DNA of 64,000 bases, taken from Alphaproteobacteria bacterium. GTDB lineage: Bacteria; Pseudomonadota; Alphaproteobacteria; Micropepsales; Micropepsaceae. Made by a program: the position numbers and the translations under genes. The stretch spans positions 310,001 to 374,000 of the forward strand of contig JAGOBA010000002.1 in the NCBI GenBank assembly GCA_017983635.1, written 5' to 3'. Shown here piece after piece: positions 44,717-54,515 of this stretch (position 1 is its first letter; each line of letters begins with the position of its first letter). The notes beneath the pieces were generated by a model that saw only the letters and a program-made list of their open reading frames with translations, made no database searches and was not told the origin of the DNA.

Positions 44717-45775
44717 ATGGAAACGAAAGCGGCCGGCGCCGGAAATTTCTTCGAAGACTTCCGCGTCGGCCAAATTTTGCATCATGCCCCGCCGCGGACA
44801 CTCACTGCCGGCGATCAAGCGCTCTACACCGCACTCTACGGCGCCCGCTTTGCGACCCAAAGCTCGAACGAACTCGCGCGTGGTCTAGGCTTGCCCTCAT
44901 CCCCGATCGACGATCTGTTGGTCTTCCACACAGTCTTCGGCAAGACCGTGCCCGAAGTCTCGTTGAACGCGATTGCAAATCTCGGCTACGCCGATTGCCG
45001 CTTCCTGAAACCCGTGTTCGCCGGCGACACCCTGACCGCCAAGACCGAAGTCTTGGGCACGCGCGAGAACGCGAACCGCGAATCCGGTATCGTCTACGTG
45101 CGCTCCGAAGGGTTCAATCAGCGCAACGAACTCGTTCTGACATTTGCCCGCTGGGTCATGGTGCGCAAACGCTCTGCCGCCGCGGAAGTGCCAACCGCGA
45201 GCGTTCCGGACCTGCCGAAAGCCGTAGCCGCAAACGCCCTCCACGTCTTTCCGCAAGAAAGACTAGCTCGCGCCCATCGCATCGAAAGCGGCGGCAGCAA
45301 ATTCTTCGACGACTACGCACCGGGCGAACGCTTCGACCACGCCGACGGCATGACTGTCGAAGAGGCCGAGCACATGATGGCGACGCGCCTCTACCACAAC
45401 ACGGCGCGCGTCCACTTCAACGCCCACACGGAACGCCAGGGCCGCTTCGGCCGTCGCATCGTCTACGGCGGACACGTCGTCTCGGTTGCGCGCGCCTTGA
45501 GTTACAACGGTTTGGAGAATGCGCTGTTCGTCGCCGGTATCAATGCTGGCCGCCACGTTTCGCCCTGTTTTGCAGGTGATACGATCTACGCGTGGAGCGA
45601 AGTGCTGGAAAAGTCTGCACCTAGTGCGCGCAACGACTGGGGCTTCTTGAGACTGCGCACCATCGGCCTTAAGGATCGTGCAGCCACCGACTACCCGGAC
45701 AAGCAAAGCGATGGATCCTACGATCCTGCCGTACTCCTCGATCTCGACTATTGGGTCGTCGTCCCGCGCGGCTAG
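44717..45775 (+). CDS. mch: MaoC-family dehydratase, probable mesaconyl-CoA hydratase
   Basis: Double-hotdog MaoC protein of 352 residues, the length typical of mesaconyl-CoA (2-methylfumaryl-CoA) hydratase of the ethylmalonyl-CoA pathway, which hydrates mesaconyl-CoA to beta-methylmalyl-CoA. N-terminal hotdog: NFFEDFRVGQILHHAPPRTL. C-terminal hotdog: KFFDDYAPGERFDHADGMTV, RLYHNTARVHFNAH, and RRIVYGGHVVSVARAL. The CitE/Mcl2-like gene nearby supports the pathway. Crotonyl-CoA carboxylase/reductase and ethylmalonyl-CoA mutase are not in the window. Other MaoC activities remain possible. Confidence 0.75.
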   Translation: METKAAGAGNFFEDFRVGQILHHAPPRTLTAGDQALYTALYGARFATQSSNELARGLGLPSSPIDDLLVFHTVFGKTVPEVSLNAIANLGYADCRFLKPVFAGDTLTAKTEVLGTRENANRESGIVYVRSEGFNQRNELVLTFARWVMVRKRSAAAEVPTASVPDLPKAVAANALHVFPQERLARAHRIESGGSKFFDDYAPGERFDHADGMTVEEAEHMMATRLYHNTARVHFNAHTERQGRFGRRIVYGGHVVSVARALSYNGLENALFVAGINAGRHVSPCFAGDTIYAWSEVLEKSAPSARNDWGFLRLRTIGLKDRAATDYPDKQSDGSYDPAVLLDLDYWVVVPRG

Positions 45776-47438
45776 ACTTCTGGCTGGCCTAGGGTTGCTT
45801 CTGGCGCTCGCCGCGCCCGCCACTGCGTTGGAGCCATTCCAATCCGGCGTCGCCCGCGAAGCCAGCGAATGCGTTTCCTGGGCGCCGGGCCGCGTTGACT
45901 GTTTCTCGCGCAGCACGACCGGAAGCCTCACGTGGGCCTATCTCCAAAACGAGCAATGGAGCGAGCCGAAAGATTTGGGCGGCAAACTCGCCGCCGCTCC
46001 TAGCTGTGTCGCGCGCGGCCCAGGCGGCATCAACTGTTTTGCGACCAGCGCCAAAGGCGTTCTCGCAACGATCAACTTGAACGGCAAAGCCTGGAGCGCG
46101 TGGGCGTCTCTGGGCGGCGACCTGACGCCCTCGCGCCCGGCCTGCGTGGCCCTCGCGCGTGACCGGATCGCTTGCTACGCGCGCGGACGCAGAGGTCAAC
46201 TGATGTTGCGTCGCTGGAGCGGCGGCAAGACCTGGGACCCGTGGCAGAATCTCGGTGGAGCTCTGAGCGCCGATCCCGACTGCATCGCCGTCGGTGGGGC
46301 AGGGGTCGCCTGTTTTGCGCGCGACACACGCGGCGAACTCGCAGCATTCTTCCCTGACGCAACGGGTAAGACCGGCGGCTGGGCAGCACTCGGCGGGCAC
46401 ATCGAAAGCACGCCCTCCTGTGTGCGTTTGAAATCCGGCGAGGCCGCTTGCGCCGCCCAGGGCCGCAGCGGGAGACTTCACCTCTGGCGCGGCATGCCGC
46501 TGTTCCAAGGCGAAGACCCGGGCCGCATCATCCCCAGCGATGAAAGCACCATCGGCGAACCAGCCTGCGTCGTGCAACTCGGCGCGCAGGTCTGCTTCCT
46601 GCGCAACGAACGGCGCGAGCTCGTGCGCCGCACCTTGAGCTCAGGCGCCGACACCTCGCATGACGGCGTTTTGGAAGACTTGCCGGCCACGTCGGCGGTG
46701 AGCTGCCTACCGCTCGACAGTGAAGGCGGCCTGGGTTGTGTGCTGACGGACACGGAGCGAAAACTCTACTTCGCCGGCGGCGACGCGCTGCAGGCAAGTG
46801 CTGCGGCTGAACCCGAAGCAGAGGCCGCCGTTGACGATGCCGAAGGCGCATGGTTCCTCTCCAACGTGGACACCGGAGCCGCATGCCGCATTGTTCTAAC
46901 CGGGCGTCCCGCCTTTGGCGGAAAGCGTTTGCAAGTCGGTCCGCGCTGTCGTGCCGTCGGCCTGGCTGACCGCCCGGCGCAGTGGGATCAAGACGACAAC
47001 GGTCTATTGTTCCTTGCTCGCGATGGTCAGATATTGCTGCGCTTCAACGCTGCGCATGCCGGTCGCTGGATGACCGCGCGCAAAGCGGCCCCGCTGATGC
47101 TCTCGCGCGATCCGCCGGGCGACACCCCCGAAGCGCCGGTGCCGGGCTCGATCGGCGATGCGCGCCTGGCCGAGATGTTTGGCCCCTGGCGCGTCATCAA
47201 CGATGGTGCAGGCTATCTGTGCACGCTGCAACTGACCAACCGCCGCGTAGGATCAGGTTACGAGATCGCCTGGGACCCTTCCTGCGAAGGCCGCTTTCCA
47301 GCCGTGCGCTACTGGACCGAAAGCGCGGCTTCGATCGTTTTCGTGGGCCCAAACGACATTGTCGTCGCACGCTTCGATCAGAACGGCCCCGGCAAATGGC
47401 GCTTGCAGGGTCACGTCGGAATCACCCTACTGCGCTGA
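45711..47438 (+). CDS. Secreted seven-repeat propeller fused to two AprI/Inh inhibitor domains
   Basis: Unnamed exported protein of 575 residues. The signal peptide cleaves near residue 39 (LALAAPATA). Residues ~45-365 are seven repeats of ~45 residues resembling PLL/tectonin-type lectin propellers (units ending W-x2-LGG). Each holds two cysteines 8-10 residues apart (first C54, last C343), implying one disulfide per blade. Two C-terminal domains of the AprI/Inh metalloprotease-inhibitor type follow (~378-465 and ~488-575): ACRIVLTG...VGPRC with FLARDGQILLRFN, and LCTLQLTN...WDPSC with FVGPNDIVVARFD. The start overlaps the mch gene by 65 bases. Likely periplasmic or surface; binding target unknown. 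Confidence 0.72.
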   Translation: MDPTILPYSSISTIGSSSRAARLLAGLGLLLALAAPATALEPFQSGVAREASECVSWAPGRVDCFSRSTTGSLTWAYLQNEQWSEPKDLGGKLAAAPSCVARGPGGINCFATSAKGVLATINLNGKAWSAWASLGGDLTPSRPACVALARDRIACYARGRRGQLMLRRWSGGKTWDPWQNLGGALSADPDCIAVGGAGVACFARDTRGELAAFFPDATGKTGGWAALGGHIESTPSCVRLKSGEAACAAQGRSGRLHLWRGMPLFQGEDPGRIIPSDESTIGEPACVVQLGAQVCFLRNERRELVRRTLSSGADTSHDGVLEDLPATSAVSCLPLDSEGGLGCVLTDTERKLYFAGGDALQASAAAEPEAEAAVDDAEGAWFLSNVDTGAACRIVLTGRPAFGGKRLQVGPRCRAVGLADRPAQWDQDDNGLLFLARDGQILLRFNAAHAGRWMTARKAAPLMLSRDPPGDTPEAPVPGSIGDARLAEMFGPWRVINDGAGYLCTLQLTNRRVGSGYEIAWDPSCEGRFPAVRYWTESAASIVFVGPNDIVVARFDQNGPGKWRLQGHVGITLLR

Positions 47439-47440
47439 CG

Positions 47441-47806
47441 ATGCCAAATCCCTTCACGATCATCGCCCGCCTCAAGAGCATTTCCTTCGCACTCGCGGGC
47501 ATCGCGACCATGTTGCGCACGCAGCACAACGCCTGGATCCATCTTGCGGCAACGATCGCGGTCATTGCCGCGGGGCTATGGTTCCAAATCTCAAGTGGCG
47601 AGTGGGTCGCAGTCGTCCTGGCCATTGTGGTTGTTTGGATGGCTGAGGGGCTGAACACCGCCTTTGAACTACTCTGCGACGTCGCCTCGCCGCAGTTCCA
47701 CCCGCTCGTCAAACAAGCGAAGGATGTCGCTGCCGCTGCGGTCCTGATTGCCGCCGTCGGCGCGGTCGTGATCGCTGCCCTGATCTTCTGGCCCCGCCTT
47801 TTCTGA
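47441..47806 (+). CDS. dgkA: Diacylglycerol kinase family protein
   Basis: Small integral-membrane kinase of 121 residues that phosphorylates diacylglycerol or undecaprenol. Conserved features: FALAGIATMLRTQHNAWIHL, the catalytic/metal segment VVWMAEGLNTAFELLCDVAS and HPLVKQAKDVAAAAVLIAAV; three membrane helices. The alphaproteobacterial forms resemble the undecaprenol-kinase branch, so the lipid substrate is open. The start lies 2 bases after the propeller-inhibitor gene, so the two are co-transcribed. Confidence 0.88.
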   Translation: MPNPFTIIARLKSISFALAGIATMLRTQHNAWIHLAATIAVIAAGLWFQISSGEWVAVVLAIVVVWMAEGLNTAFELLCDVASPQFHPLVKQAKDVAAAAVLIAAVGAVVIAALIFWPRLF

Positions 47807-47883
47807 GCGTTGGAGGTGGCGCCCGGTCGGTGCTACACCACCCGCCAAACGGCCCTTCGAGGCCATGCGAACGGAGAGAAACT

Positions 47884-49389
47884 ATGGTGCGGGAACTGAC
47901 CCACTTTATCGCTGGCCGTCATGTGAAGGGAGCATCCGGCCGCTTCGGCGACGTCTACAATCCCGCCACCGGTGAGGTGCAAGCGAAGACCCCGCTCGCT
48001 TCCGCCGCCGAGATGCGCACCGCCGTCGAAGCCGCGCTGAAAGCCTTCCCCGAATGGTCGGCACAGAACCCGCAGAAGCGCGCCCGCGTGATGTTCAACT
48101 TCAAGGCACTCGTCGAAAAGCATATGGACGAACTCGCTCATATGCTGTCGGCCGAGCACGGCAAGGTCATCGCCGACTCGAAGGGCGACATCCAACGCGG
48201 TCTCGAAGTCATCGAGTTCGCCTGCGGCATCCCGCATCTTTTGAAAGGCGACTTCACGGAAGGTGCCGGCCCCGGCATCGACATGTATTCGATCCGCCAG
48301 CCCTTGGGCGTCGTGGCCGGCATCACGCCGTTCAACTTCCCCGCCATGATCCCGATGTGGATGTTCGGCGTCGCCATCGCCTGCGGCAACACCTTCGTGT
48401 GCAAGCCCAGCGAAAAAGATCCGAGCGTGCCGCTCCGCCTTGCCGAACTCTTCATGGAAGCAGGCGGCCCCGCCGGCGTCTTGAACGTCGTCGTCGGTGA
48501 CAAGGAAGCCGTCGACGCGATCCTGAAAGACCCGGACATCAAAGCCGTGTCCTTCGTCGGCTCCACCGCGATTGCCGAGTACGTCTATCAAACCGGCACC
48601 GCGCACGGCAAACGGGTGCAAGCGATGGGCGGCGCGAAGAATCACGCGATCATCATGCCCGACGCCGATCTCGATCAAGTCGTCGACGATCTCATCGGCG
48701 CTGGCTACGGTTCCGCAGGCGAACGCTGCATGGCGATCGCAGTCGCGGTCCCCGTCACCGACAAGCTCGGCGACGAACTCGTGCGCCGTCTCAAGCCGCG
48801 CGTCGAAGAATTGAAAGTATCGCTCCCGACCGATGCGCAAGCGAACTACGGCCCCCTCGTCACCCGCGAACATCGCGACAAGGTGAAGGGCTACATCGAC
48901 ATGGGTGTGAAGGAAGGTGCGGAACTCGTGGTCGACGGACGCAATTTCCGCATGCAAGGCTACGAAAACGGTTTCTTCCTCGGTGGCTCGCTGTTCGACA
49001 AGGTGAAGCCGAACATGCGCACTTACCAAGAAGAAATCTTCGGCCCGGTGCTGCAAATCTCCCGCGCCAAAGACTTTGAAGAGGCCTCAAGCCTTCCCAC
49101 GAAACACCAGTACGGCAACGGCGTCGCCATCTACACCCGCGACGGCGACAGCGCCCGCGAGTTCGCCAGCAAAGTCCAAGTCGGCATGGTCGGCATCAAC
49201 GTGCCGATCCCCGTGCCGCTCGCCTATCACACGTTCGGCGGCTGGAAGCGCTCGGCCTTCGGCGACGTCAACCAGCATGGCCCCGAAGGTGTGCGCTTCT
49301 ACACGAAGATCAAAACCGTCACGGCGCGCTGGCCTAGCAAAGGCGGCGTCCGCGAAGGCTCCAGTTTCGTCATCCCGACGATGAGGTAA
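47884..49389 (+). CDS. mmsA: CoA-acylating methylmalonate-semialdehyde dehydrogenase
   Basis: Aldehyde dehydrogenase of 501 residues that converts methylmalonate or malonate semialdehyde to propionyl- or acetyl-CoA in valine and inositol breakdown. The catalytic cysteine is C282 in YGSAGERCMAIAVAVPV; other motifs: VVAGITPFNFPAMIPMWMFG, SVPLRLAELFMEAGGPAGVL, and VSFVGSTAIAEYVYQTG. The C-terminal GGWKRSAFGDVNQHGPEGVR is typical. I used the ATG of MVRELTHFIAGRHVKG, preceded by GGAGAGAAACT. An LprI-like gene follows directly. Confidence 0.94.
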   Translation: MVRELTHFIAGRHVKGASGRFGDVYNPATGEVQAKTPLASAAEMRTAVEAALKAFPEWSAQNPQKRARVMFNFKALVEKHMDELAHMLSAEHGKVIADSKGDIQRGLEVIEFACGIPHLLKGDFTEGAGPGIDMYSIRQPLGVVAGITPFNFPAMIPMWMFGVAIACGNTFVCKPSEKDPSVPLRLAELFMEAGGPAGVLNVVVGDKEAVDAILKDPDIKAVSFVGSTAIAEYVYQTGTAHGKRVQAMGGAKNHAIIMPDADLDQVVDDLIGAGYGSAGERCMAIAVAVPVTDKLGDELVRRLKPRVEELKVSLPTDAQANYGPLVTREHRDKVKGYIDMGVKEGAELVVDGRNFRMQGYENGFFLGGSLFDKVKPNMRTYQEEIFGPVLQISRAKDFEEASSLPTKHQYGNGVAIYTRDGDSAREFASKVQVGMVGINVPIPVPLAYHTFGGWKRSAFGDVNQHGPEGVRFYTKIKTVTARWPSKGGVREGSSFVIPTMR

Positions 49390-49392
49390 GTG

Positions 49393-50013
49393 ATGTTGCG
49401 CCTAACTGCGTTCGTGATTGCTGCGCTCTGGGCAACGATGCCGGCGTCGGCCGACCCGAGCTTCAATTGTGCGAAAGCAAAGAGCGCCGCGGAAAAACAG
49501 GTCTGCGAAGTGCCCGATCTGCAGTGGAGCGATCGCCAACTCGCGCGTCTCTACAAGCTAGCGCTTGCGCACAGCGGCGCGTCCAAGAACGTCGTCGTAG
49601 ACAGCCAACGCGCGTTCCTAGCGCGCCGTGACGCTTGCGCGACCGATATCGAATGCCTCGACGCCGCCTACAAGGCACAACTCAGTTCTCTCGCCCCGCT
49701 CGTGAACGTGTACGAGGCCTTCGGCGAATACGAACCGAAGGGCATGGGCGGCTCGATGTGGATCGTCCGCTTCGGATGGGACGCGGCATTCAAAATCCTG
49801 ACCGTCGGCGGCGGCGGTCACACCTGCACGTTCGAAACCGACAGCGCTCCCGTGGGCGGCAAGGGCGTCATCCGCTACGCCGAGAAGGGTGCCAATGCCT
49901 GCCGCATCACCGTCGCACCCGACGGCGGATCGCAAGTGGTTCAGTCGAAGAACTGCAGCGACTATTGCGGCATGCGCGCTGTCCTAGATGGTCGCTTTGA
50001 GCGCGCAAACTGA
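49393..50013 (+). CDS. LprI-like (DUF1311) secreted protein
   Basis: Exported protein of ~206 residues. The signal peptide MLRLTAFVIAALWATMPASA precedes an LprI/DUF1311 N-terminal domain: FNCAKAKSAAEKQVCEVPDL, then SDRQLARLYKLALAHSG and AFLARRDACATDIECLDAAY with the usual four cysteines. LprI-type proteins can inhibit lysozyme. The C-terminal half (GGGGHTCTFETDSAPVGGKG and NCSDYCGMRAVLDG) is a small Cys-containing beta domain of unknown role. I chose the ATG rather than the GTG one codon earlier because GAGG lies at better spacing. Confidence 0.78.
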   Translation: MLRLTAFVIAALWATMPASADPSFNCAKAKSAAEKQVCEVPDLQWSDRQLARLYKLALAHSGASKNVVVDSQRAFLARRDACATDIECLDAAYKAQLSSLAPLVNVYEAFGEYEPKGMGGSMWIVRFGWDAAFKILTVGGGGHTCTFETDSAPVGGKGVIRYAEKGANACRITVAPDGGSQVVQSKNCSDYCGMRAVLDGRFERAN

Positions 50014-50019
50014 CGAGGT

Positions 50020-50499
50020 TCAGGATTGCGCCCCTCGTTGAAGAACTCGACCTCCCATAAAGCCGCCGAAGGCGCCGGCGACCGCGACGGCCGCGATCAC
50101 CATCTGAGCAACACTGTCGCCGGTGATCTCGGCTGAGCCTGTCGTCGTCGGATACCGCATCGTCTCGACCGCCGCCAAGACGACGAGAGCTGGCGCAACA
50201 AGCGCGGAAAGCGCGCCAACCGCAGCGTAGGCCACTGGCGAAACGACGCCGCGGCGATAGAGCTGCCAGCCGACAACGCTCGCGACCGGCGCGATGGGAA
50301 ATATCGCGAGAAGGCTCGCAACCATTGCGGTCCAAGTCGCGACCTCAAGCAAGTGTCGAACGAGCCCCTCGTGGGGCCCCAGAATGGCGGCTGCCGCAGC
50401 GGCGATGACTGCAGCAGCGGCTATCCCCCATCCCAAACCACGAAGCAGCGCCTTCGCGAATACACGGCCGGACAAGCTAGGTGATGCACCTTTCGGCAT
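50020..50499 (-). CDS. Hypothetical integral membrane protein
   Basis: Unrecognised protein of 159 residues with four predicted membrane helices (GLGWGIAAAAVIAAAAAAIL, VASLLAIFPIAPVASVVGW, VGALSALVAPALVVLAAV, VIAAVAVAGAFGGFMGGRVL). The loops are short and there are no known motifs. The long open frame upstream on this strand is a shadow of zapE and is not used. It is divergent from zapE and convergent with the LprI-like gene. Confidence 0.6.
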   Translation of the reverse strand: MPKGASPSLSGRVFAKALLRGLGWGIAAAAVIAAAAAAILGPHEGLVRHLLEVATWTAMVASLLAIFPIAPVASVVGWQLYRRGVVSPVAYAAVGALSALVAPALVVLAAVETMRYPTTTGSAEITGDSVAQMVIAAVAVAGAFGGFMGGRVLQRGAQS

Positions 50500-50640
50500 G
50501 GTCGCTCCTACGATGGCGGCAGGCCTACGCCCAATGAGCCAGATACCGCAAGTGGAGCCAGTTGACCGGCCCACGCCAAACCACGTATCGCCATAGACCT
50601 GTGGCTCGCCGTATTCGGCGGGCGTTCTTTTGGACGACGA

Positions 50641-51741
50641 ATGCACCCCGCTGAACGCTATCGCGCGCTGGTCGCCGAAGGGAGATTGACCGGGGACTCG
50701 GCGCAAGAACGCGTCGCAGCGGCGCTCGAAGCCTTGGCGAGCAAGCTTGACGCTTATGAGCCGGGCAAGAAGTCGTTCTTCGGATTCGGCGCACGCCAGG
50801 CGTCGCCACGCGGCCTCTACATCCATGGCCCCGTCGGCCGCGGAAAGTCCATGCTCATGGACATGTTCTTCGAAACCGTTGATTTCGAGCCGAAACAACG
50901 CACACATTTCCATGACTTCATGGCCGGCGTGCACGTCGCCGTAAGGCGTTGGCGCGAGAACGATCCTGGCAATGAAATCGCCCGCCTTGCGGAGGACATC
51001 CGCGCACGCGCCGCGCTGCTCTGCTTCGACGAGTTTCAAGTCCAAGACATCGCCGACGCAATGATCCTCGCCCGTCTCTTCAAGGCGCTGCTTGAAGCGG
51101 GCGTCATCGTTGTCGCCACCTCGAACCGTCACCCGCGCGAGCTTTACGAGAACGGCATCAACCGCCAGCTTTTCGTCCCCGCGATCGATCTCATCGAAGA
51201 ACGCATGGATATCGTCTGCCTCGACGGTCCGATCGACTATCGCCTCGCGCGGCTTGAGCGCGCTCGGGTCTTTTTCGTGCCGCTGGGCAAGGATGCCGAC
51301 GCCGCTCTCGACGGTGTCTGGCACGATTTGACCGGCCTAACCCGCGGCGCTCCGGGCGAGCTTGAAGTGCTGGGCCGCAAGCTTGCTGTCCCCGAACAGG
51401 CGCGCGGGGTGGCGCGCTTCACGTTCGACGAACTCTGCGTCGCCGCCTTGGGATCGCAGGACTATCTCGCGCTGGCCGACACGTTCCACGCGCTCGTGCT
51501 GAAGGACGTCCCCCAACTCACGCCCGACAAGCGCAACGAAGCCAAGCGTTTCGTGACCCTGATCGACGCGCTCTACGAGCGGTGCGTGAAGCTCGTCTGG
51601 TCGGCCGCCGTCCCGCCGGCGGCGCTCTATCGCACCGGTGACGGCGCCTTCGAGTTCGAGCGTACGGCCTCTCGTCTCGTGGAAATGCAAACGCCCGATT
51701 ATCTCGGGCGCTTGCACAAGCCAAAAATCGAAAAAGTCTGA
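50641..51741 (+). CDS. zapE: Cell division ATPase ZapE (AFG1-like)
   Basis: AAA-type P-loop ATPase of 366 residues, bacterial counterpart of mitochondrial AFG1/LACE1, associated with the Z-ring during constriction. Walker A is GPVGRGKS (residues 63-70), Walker B is ALLCFDEFQVQDIADAMI, and arginine/sensor regions VIVVATSNRHPRELYENGIN and LFVPAIDLIEERMDIVCLDG follow. Gene order zapE before mdh-sucCD is typical of alphaproteobacteria. Confidence 0.94.
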   Translation: MHPAERYRALVAEGRLTGDSAQERVAAALEALASKLDAYEPGKKSFFGFGARQASPRGLYIHGPVGRGKSMLMDMFFETVDFEPKQRTHFHDFMAGVHVAVRRWRENDPGNEIARLAEDIRARAALLCFDEFQVQDIADAMILARLFKALLEAGVIVVATSNRHPRELYENGINRQLFVPAIDLIEERMDIVCLDGPIDYRLARLERARVFFVPLGKDADAALDGVWHDLTGLTRGAPGELEVLGRKLAVPEQARGVARFTFDELCVAALGSQDYLALADTFHALVLKDVPQLTPDKRNEAKRFVTLIDALYERCVKLVWSAAVPPAALYRTGDGAFEFERTASRLVEMQTPDYLGRLHKPKIEKV

Positions 51742-51745
51742 GCGA

Positions 51746-53200
51746 CTATTCCTGCGGCATCGGCGCCAGCGGCGCAGGCCCACCGGTCGCAGCCGGCGGC
51801 GGCTCGTTCGACGTTGCGGCCGCGGAGGGCGCGATCGGCATCGTGGCGGCTGGCGGCGGCACATCGGCAGGTGTCTGCACGGGAGCCGCAGCAGGCGCAT
51901 CGAGCGACGGCGACGACAGCATCGTCTCCTCGCGCGGCGGCTGGTAGACGTCCTCGGCTGCGTCGCGAATGATCTCAACCTTGCGCGGCGTTGCCGGCTG
52001 CGGCTGAACCTTGGGCTTTACGAGCGCCGTGGGAGTTGCCGGAACCGGAGCCGGCGTCACGCGCGGCGTGATCACGGTTTCACGAACGGGCTTAGCCGGC
52101 GTGGGCGTGACGACAGGTGCAGCAGCGGGCTTCGTACGCGGGCGTTCGGTCACTTGCGGTTCGAACGCAGCCACGCGCGTCGGCGCCGATGGCAGAACCT
52201 GGCGCGCGGGAACGTCGCTGAGCACCGCAAGCGGCGAGGGGGCCGGCGCCGATGCTGTCGGGCGCAGCGGCGGAGTCGTAGGTGCAAACTCTTCCGTTGG
52301 CATCGCGCTCGGCTGTGCGGCCGCTGTCGCGATTTCATTCGTGGCAGGCGCGCTCGCCGAGACAGTCGGGCGAATGCGCAAAATCACGACGGGCTCGCCG
52401 TTGATCAGCGTCGAAGCAACCGGCGCGGCGCTTGTCGTCGTCATGAACAACGGACCGCCTTCGCCATTACCTTCCTTCGCCGCCTGCAACGACATCGTCA
52501 GCGCCGTCTCGTCGATCGCGGGCTGGTCGTTCTCGGGAGCTGTGTGAAGGGGCACTTGCTTGACTTCAACCTTTGCCGCCTTCACGGGCGCCGCCTTGAC
52601 CGGCGCAGCGTTGACGACCGGGCGCGGGGTAGCGCGCGCCGTCTGGCTCGCGGTCTCGCCGTCCATATCGTCCGTCGAAACCTTCACGCCGCCGGGCAGG
52701 AAAGCCAACGACTGCGACGAAAGCGAACCGCTCGCCAGCGCCGCGACATCGATCGACTGCGCCGCGTTCGCGCGCGCAAACTGCCGCTCGGCTTCCTCTT
52801 TCGCTTTGGCCAGTTTGATCTCGGCCCAAATCTGATCGGGGTCGTTTTCGTTCTCGCCGGCGCCGACGCTGGCGGGAAGATATTTCGGGGCCGCGTAGAT
52901 CACGGTGCCGTCCGCATCGATTCGCTCGATGAAAATGCCATGAAAATCGTCGCGCGTGGCAAGCGAGCCTGGCTCTTCGCACACATCGCGGTCGGCACGC
53001 ATCAAGCCTTCGGAGAACCGGCAGTCCTTGCCCGTAACGATCGAAACGGCATGTTCGCCCAAATCGGCGCCCGTAAAGATCGTCGACGCAAAACCGGCGA
53101 AGGAGGAAATCGAACTGAGCGAAACACCGGCAACCGTCCCGGCGCAACCACCCAAAATGGTCGTCGAGGCGAGGATTCCAGCAAGCGCGACTGGACGCAT
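51746..53200 (-). CDS. Pro/Ala-rich lipoprotein, unknown function
   Basis: Predicted lipoprotein of 484 residues. The signal peptide ends with a lipobox LGGC (Cys19). A short folded region (~20-140) contains GKDCRFSEGLMRADRDVCEE, with two cysteines, and DDFHGIFIERIDADGTVIYA. Then a helical stretch (WAEIKLAKAKEEAERQFARA) leads into ~330 residues of low-complexity Pro/Ala/Val/Thr sequence, likely disordered and periplasm-spanning. I recognise no family. It sits convergent with zapE and divergent from mdh, and its gene is not coupled to either. Confidence 0.72.
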   Translation of the reverse strand: MRPVALAGILASTTILGGCAGTVAGVSLSSISSFAGFASTIFTGADLGEHAVSIVTGKDCRFSEGLMRADRDVCEEPGSLATRDDFHGIFIERIDADGTVIYAAPKYLPASVGAGENENDPDQIWAEIKLAKAKEEAERQFARANAAQSIDVAALASGSLSSQSLAFLPGGVKVSTDDMDGETASQTARATPRPVVNAAPVKAAPVKAAKVEVKQVPLHTAPENDQPAIDETALTMSLQAAKEGNGEGGPLFMTTTSAAPVASTLINGEPVVILRIRPTVSASAPATNEIATAAAQPSAMPTEEFAPTTPPLRPTASAPAPSPLAVLSDVPARQVLPSAPTRVAAFEPQVTERPRTKPAAAPVVTPTPAKPVRETVITPRVTPAPVPATPTALVKPKVQPQPATPRKVEIIRDAAEDVYQPPREETMLSSPSLDAPAAAPVQTPADVPPPAATMPIAPSAAATSNEPPPAATGGPAPLAPMPQE

Positions 53201-54472
<1,272 letters not shown>

Positions 54473-54479
54473 GTCAAAG

Positions 54480-54515
54480 GAGCGTGGGAACCCCATGATC
54501 GAGATTCCCACGCTC
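54480..54515 (+). promoter_or_regulatory. Hairpin enclosing the start of the acetyltransferase gene
   Basis: GAGCGTGGGAA (54480-54490) and TTCCCACGCTC (54505-54515) are perfect 11-bp complements around a 14-base loop that contains the ATG at 54495. The left arm includes most of the AGGAG ribosome-binding site. In mRNA this would hide the initiation region; it could also serve as an attenuator or RNA-processing site after mdh. No U-tract follows. Confidence 0.55.
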
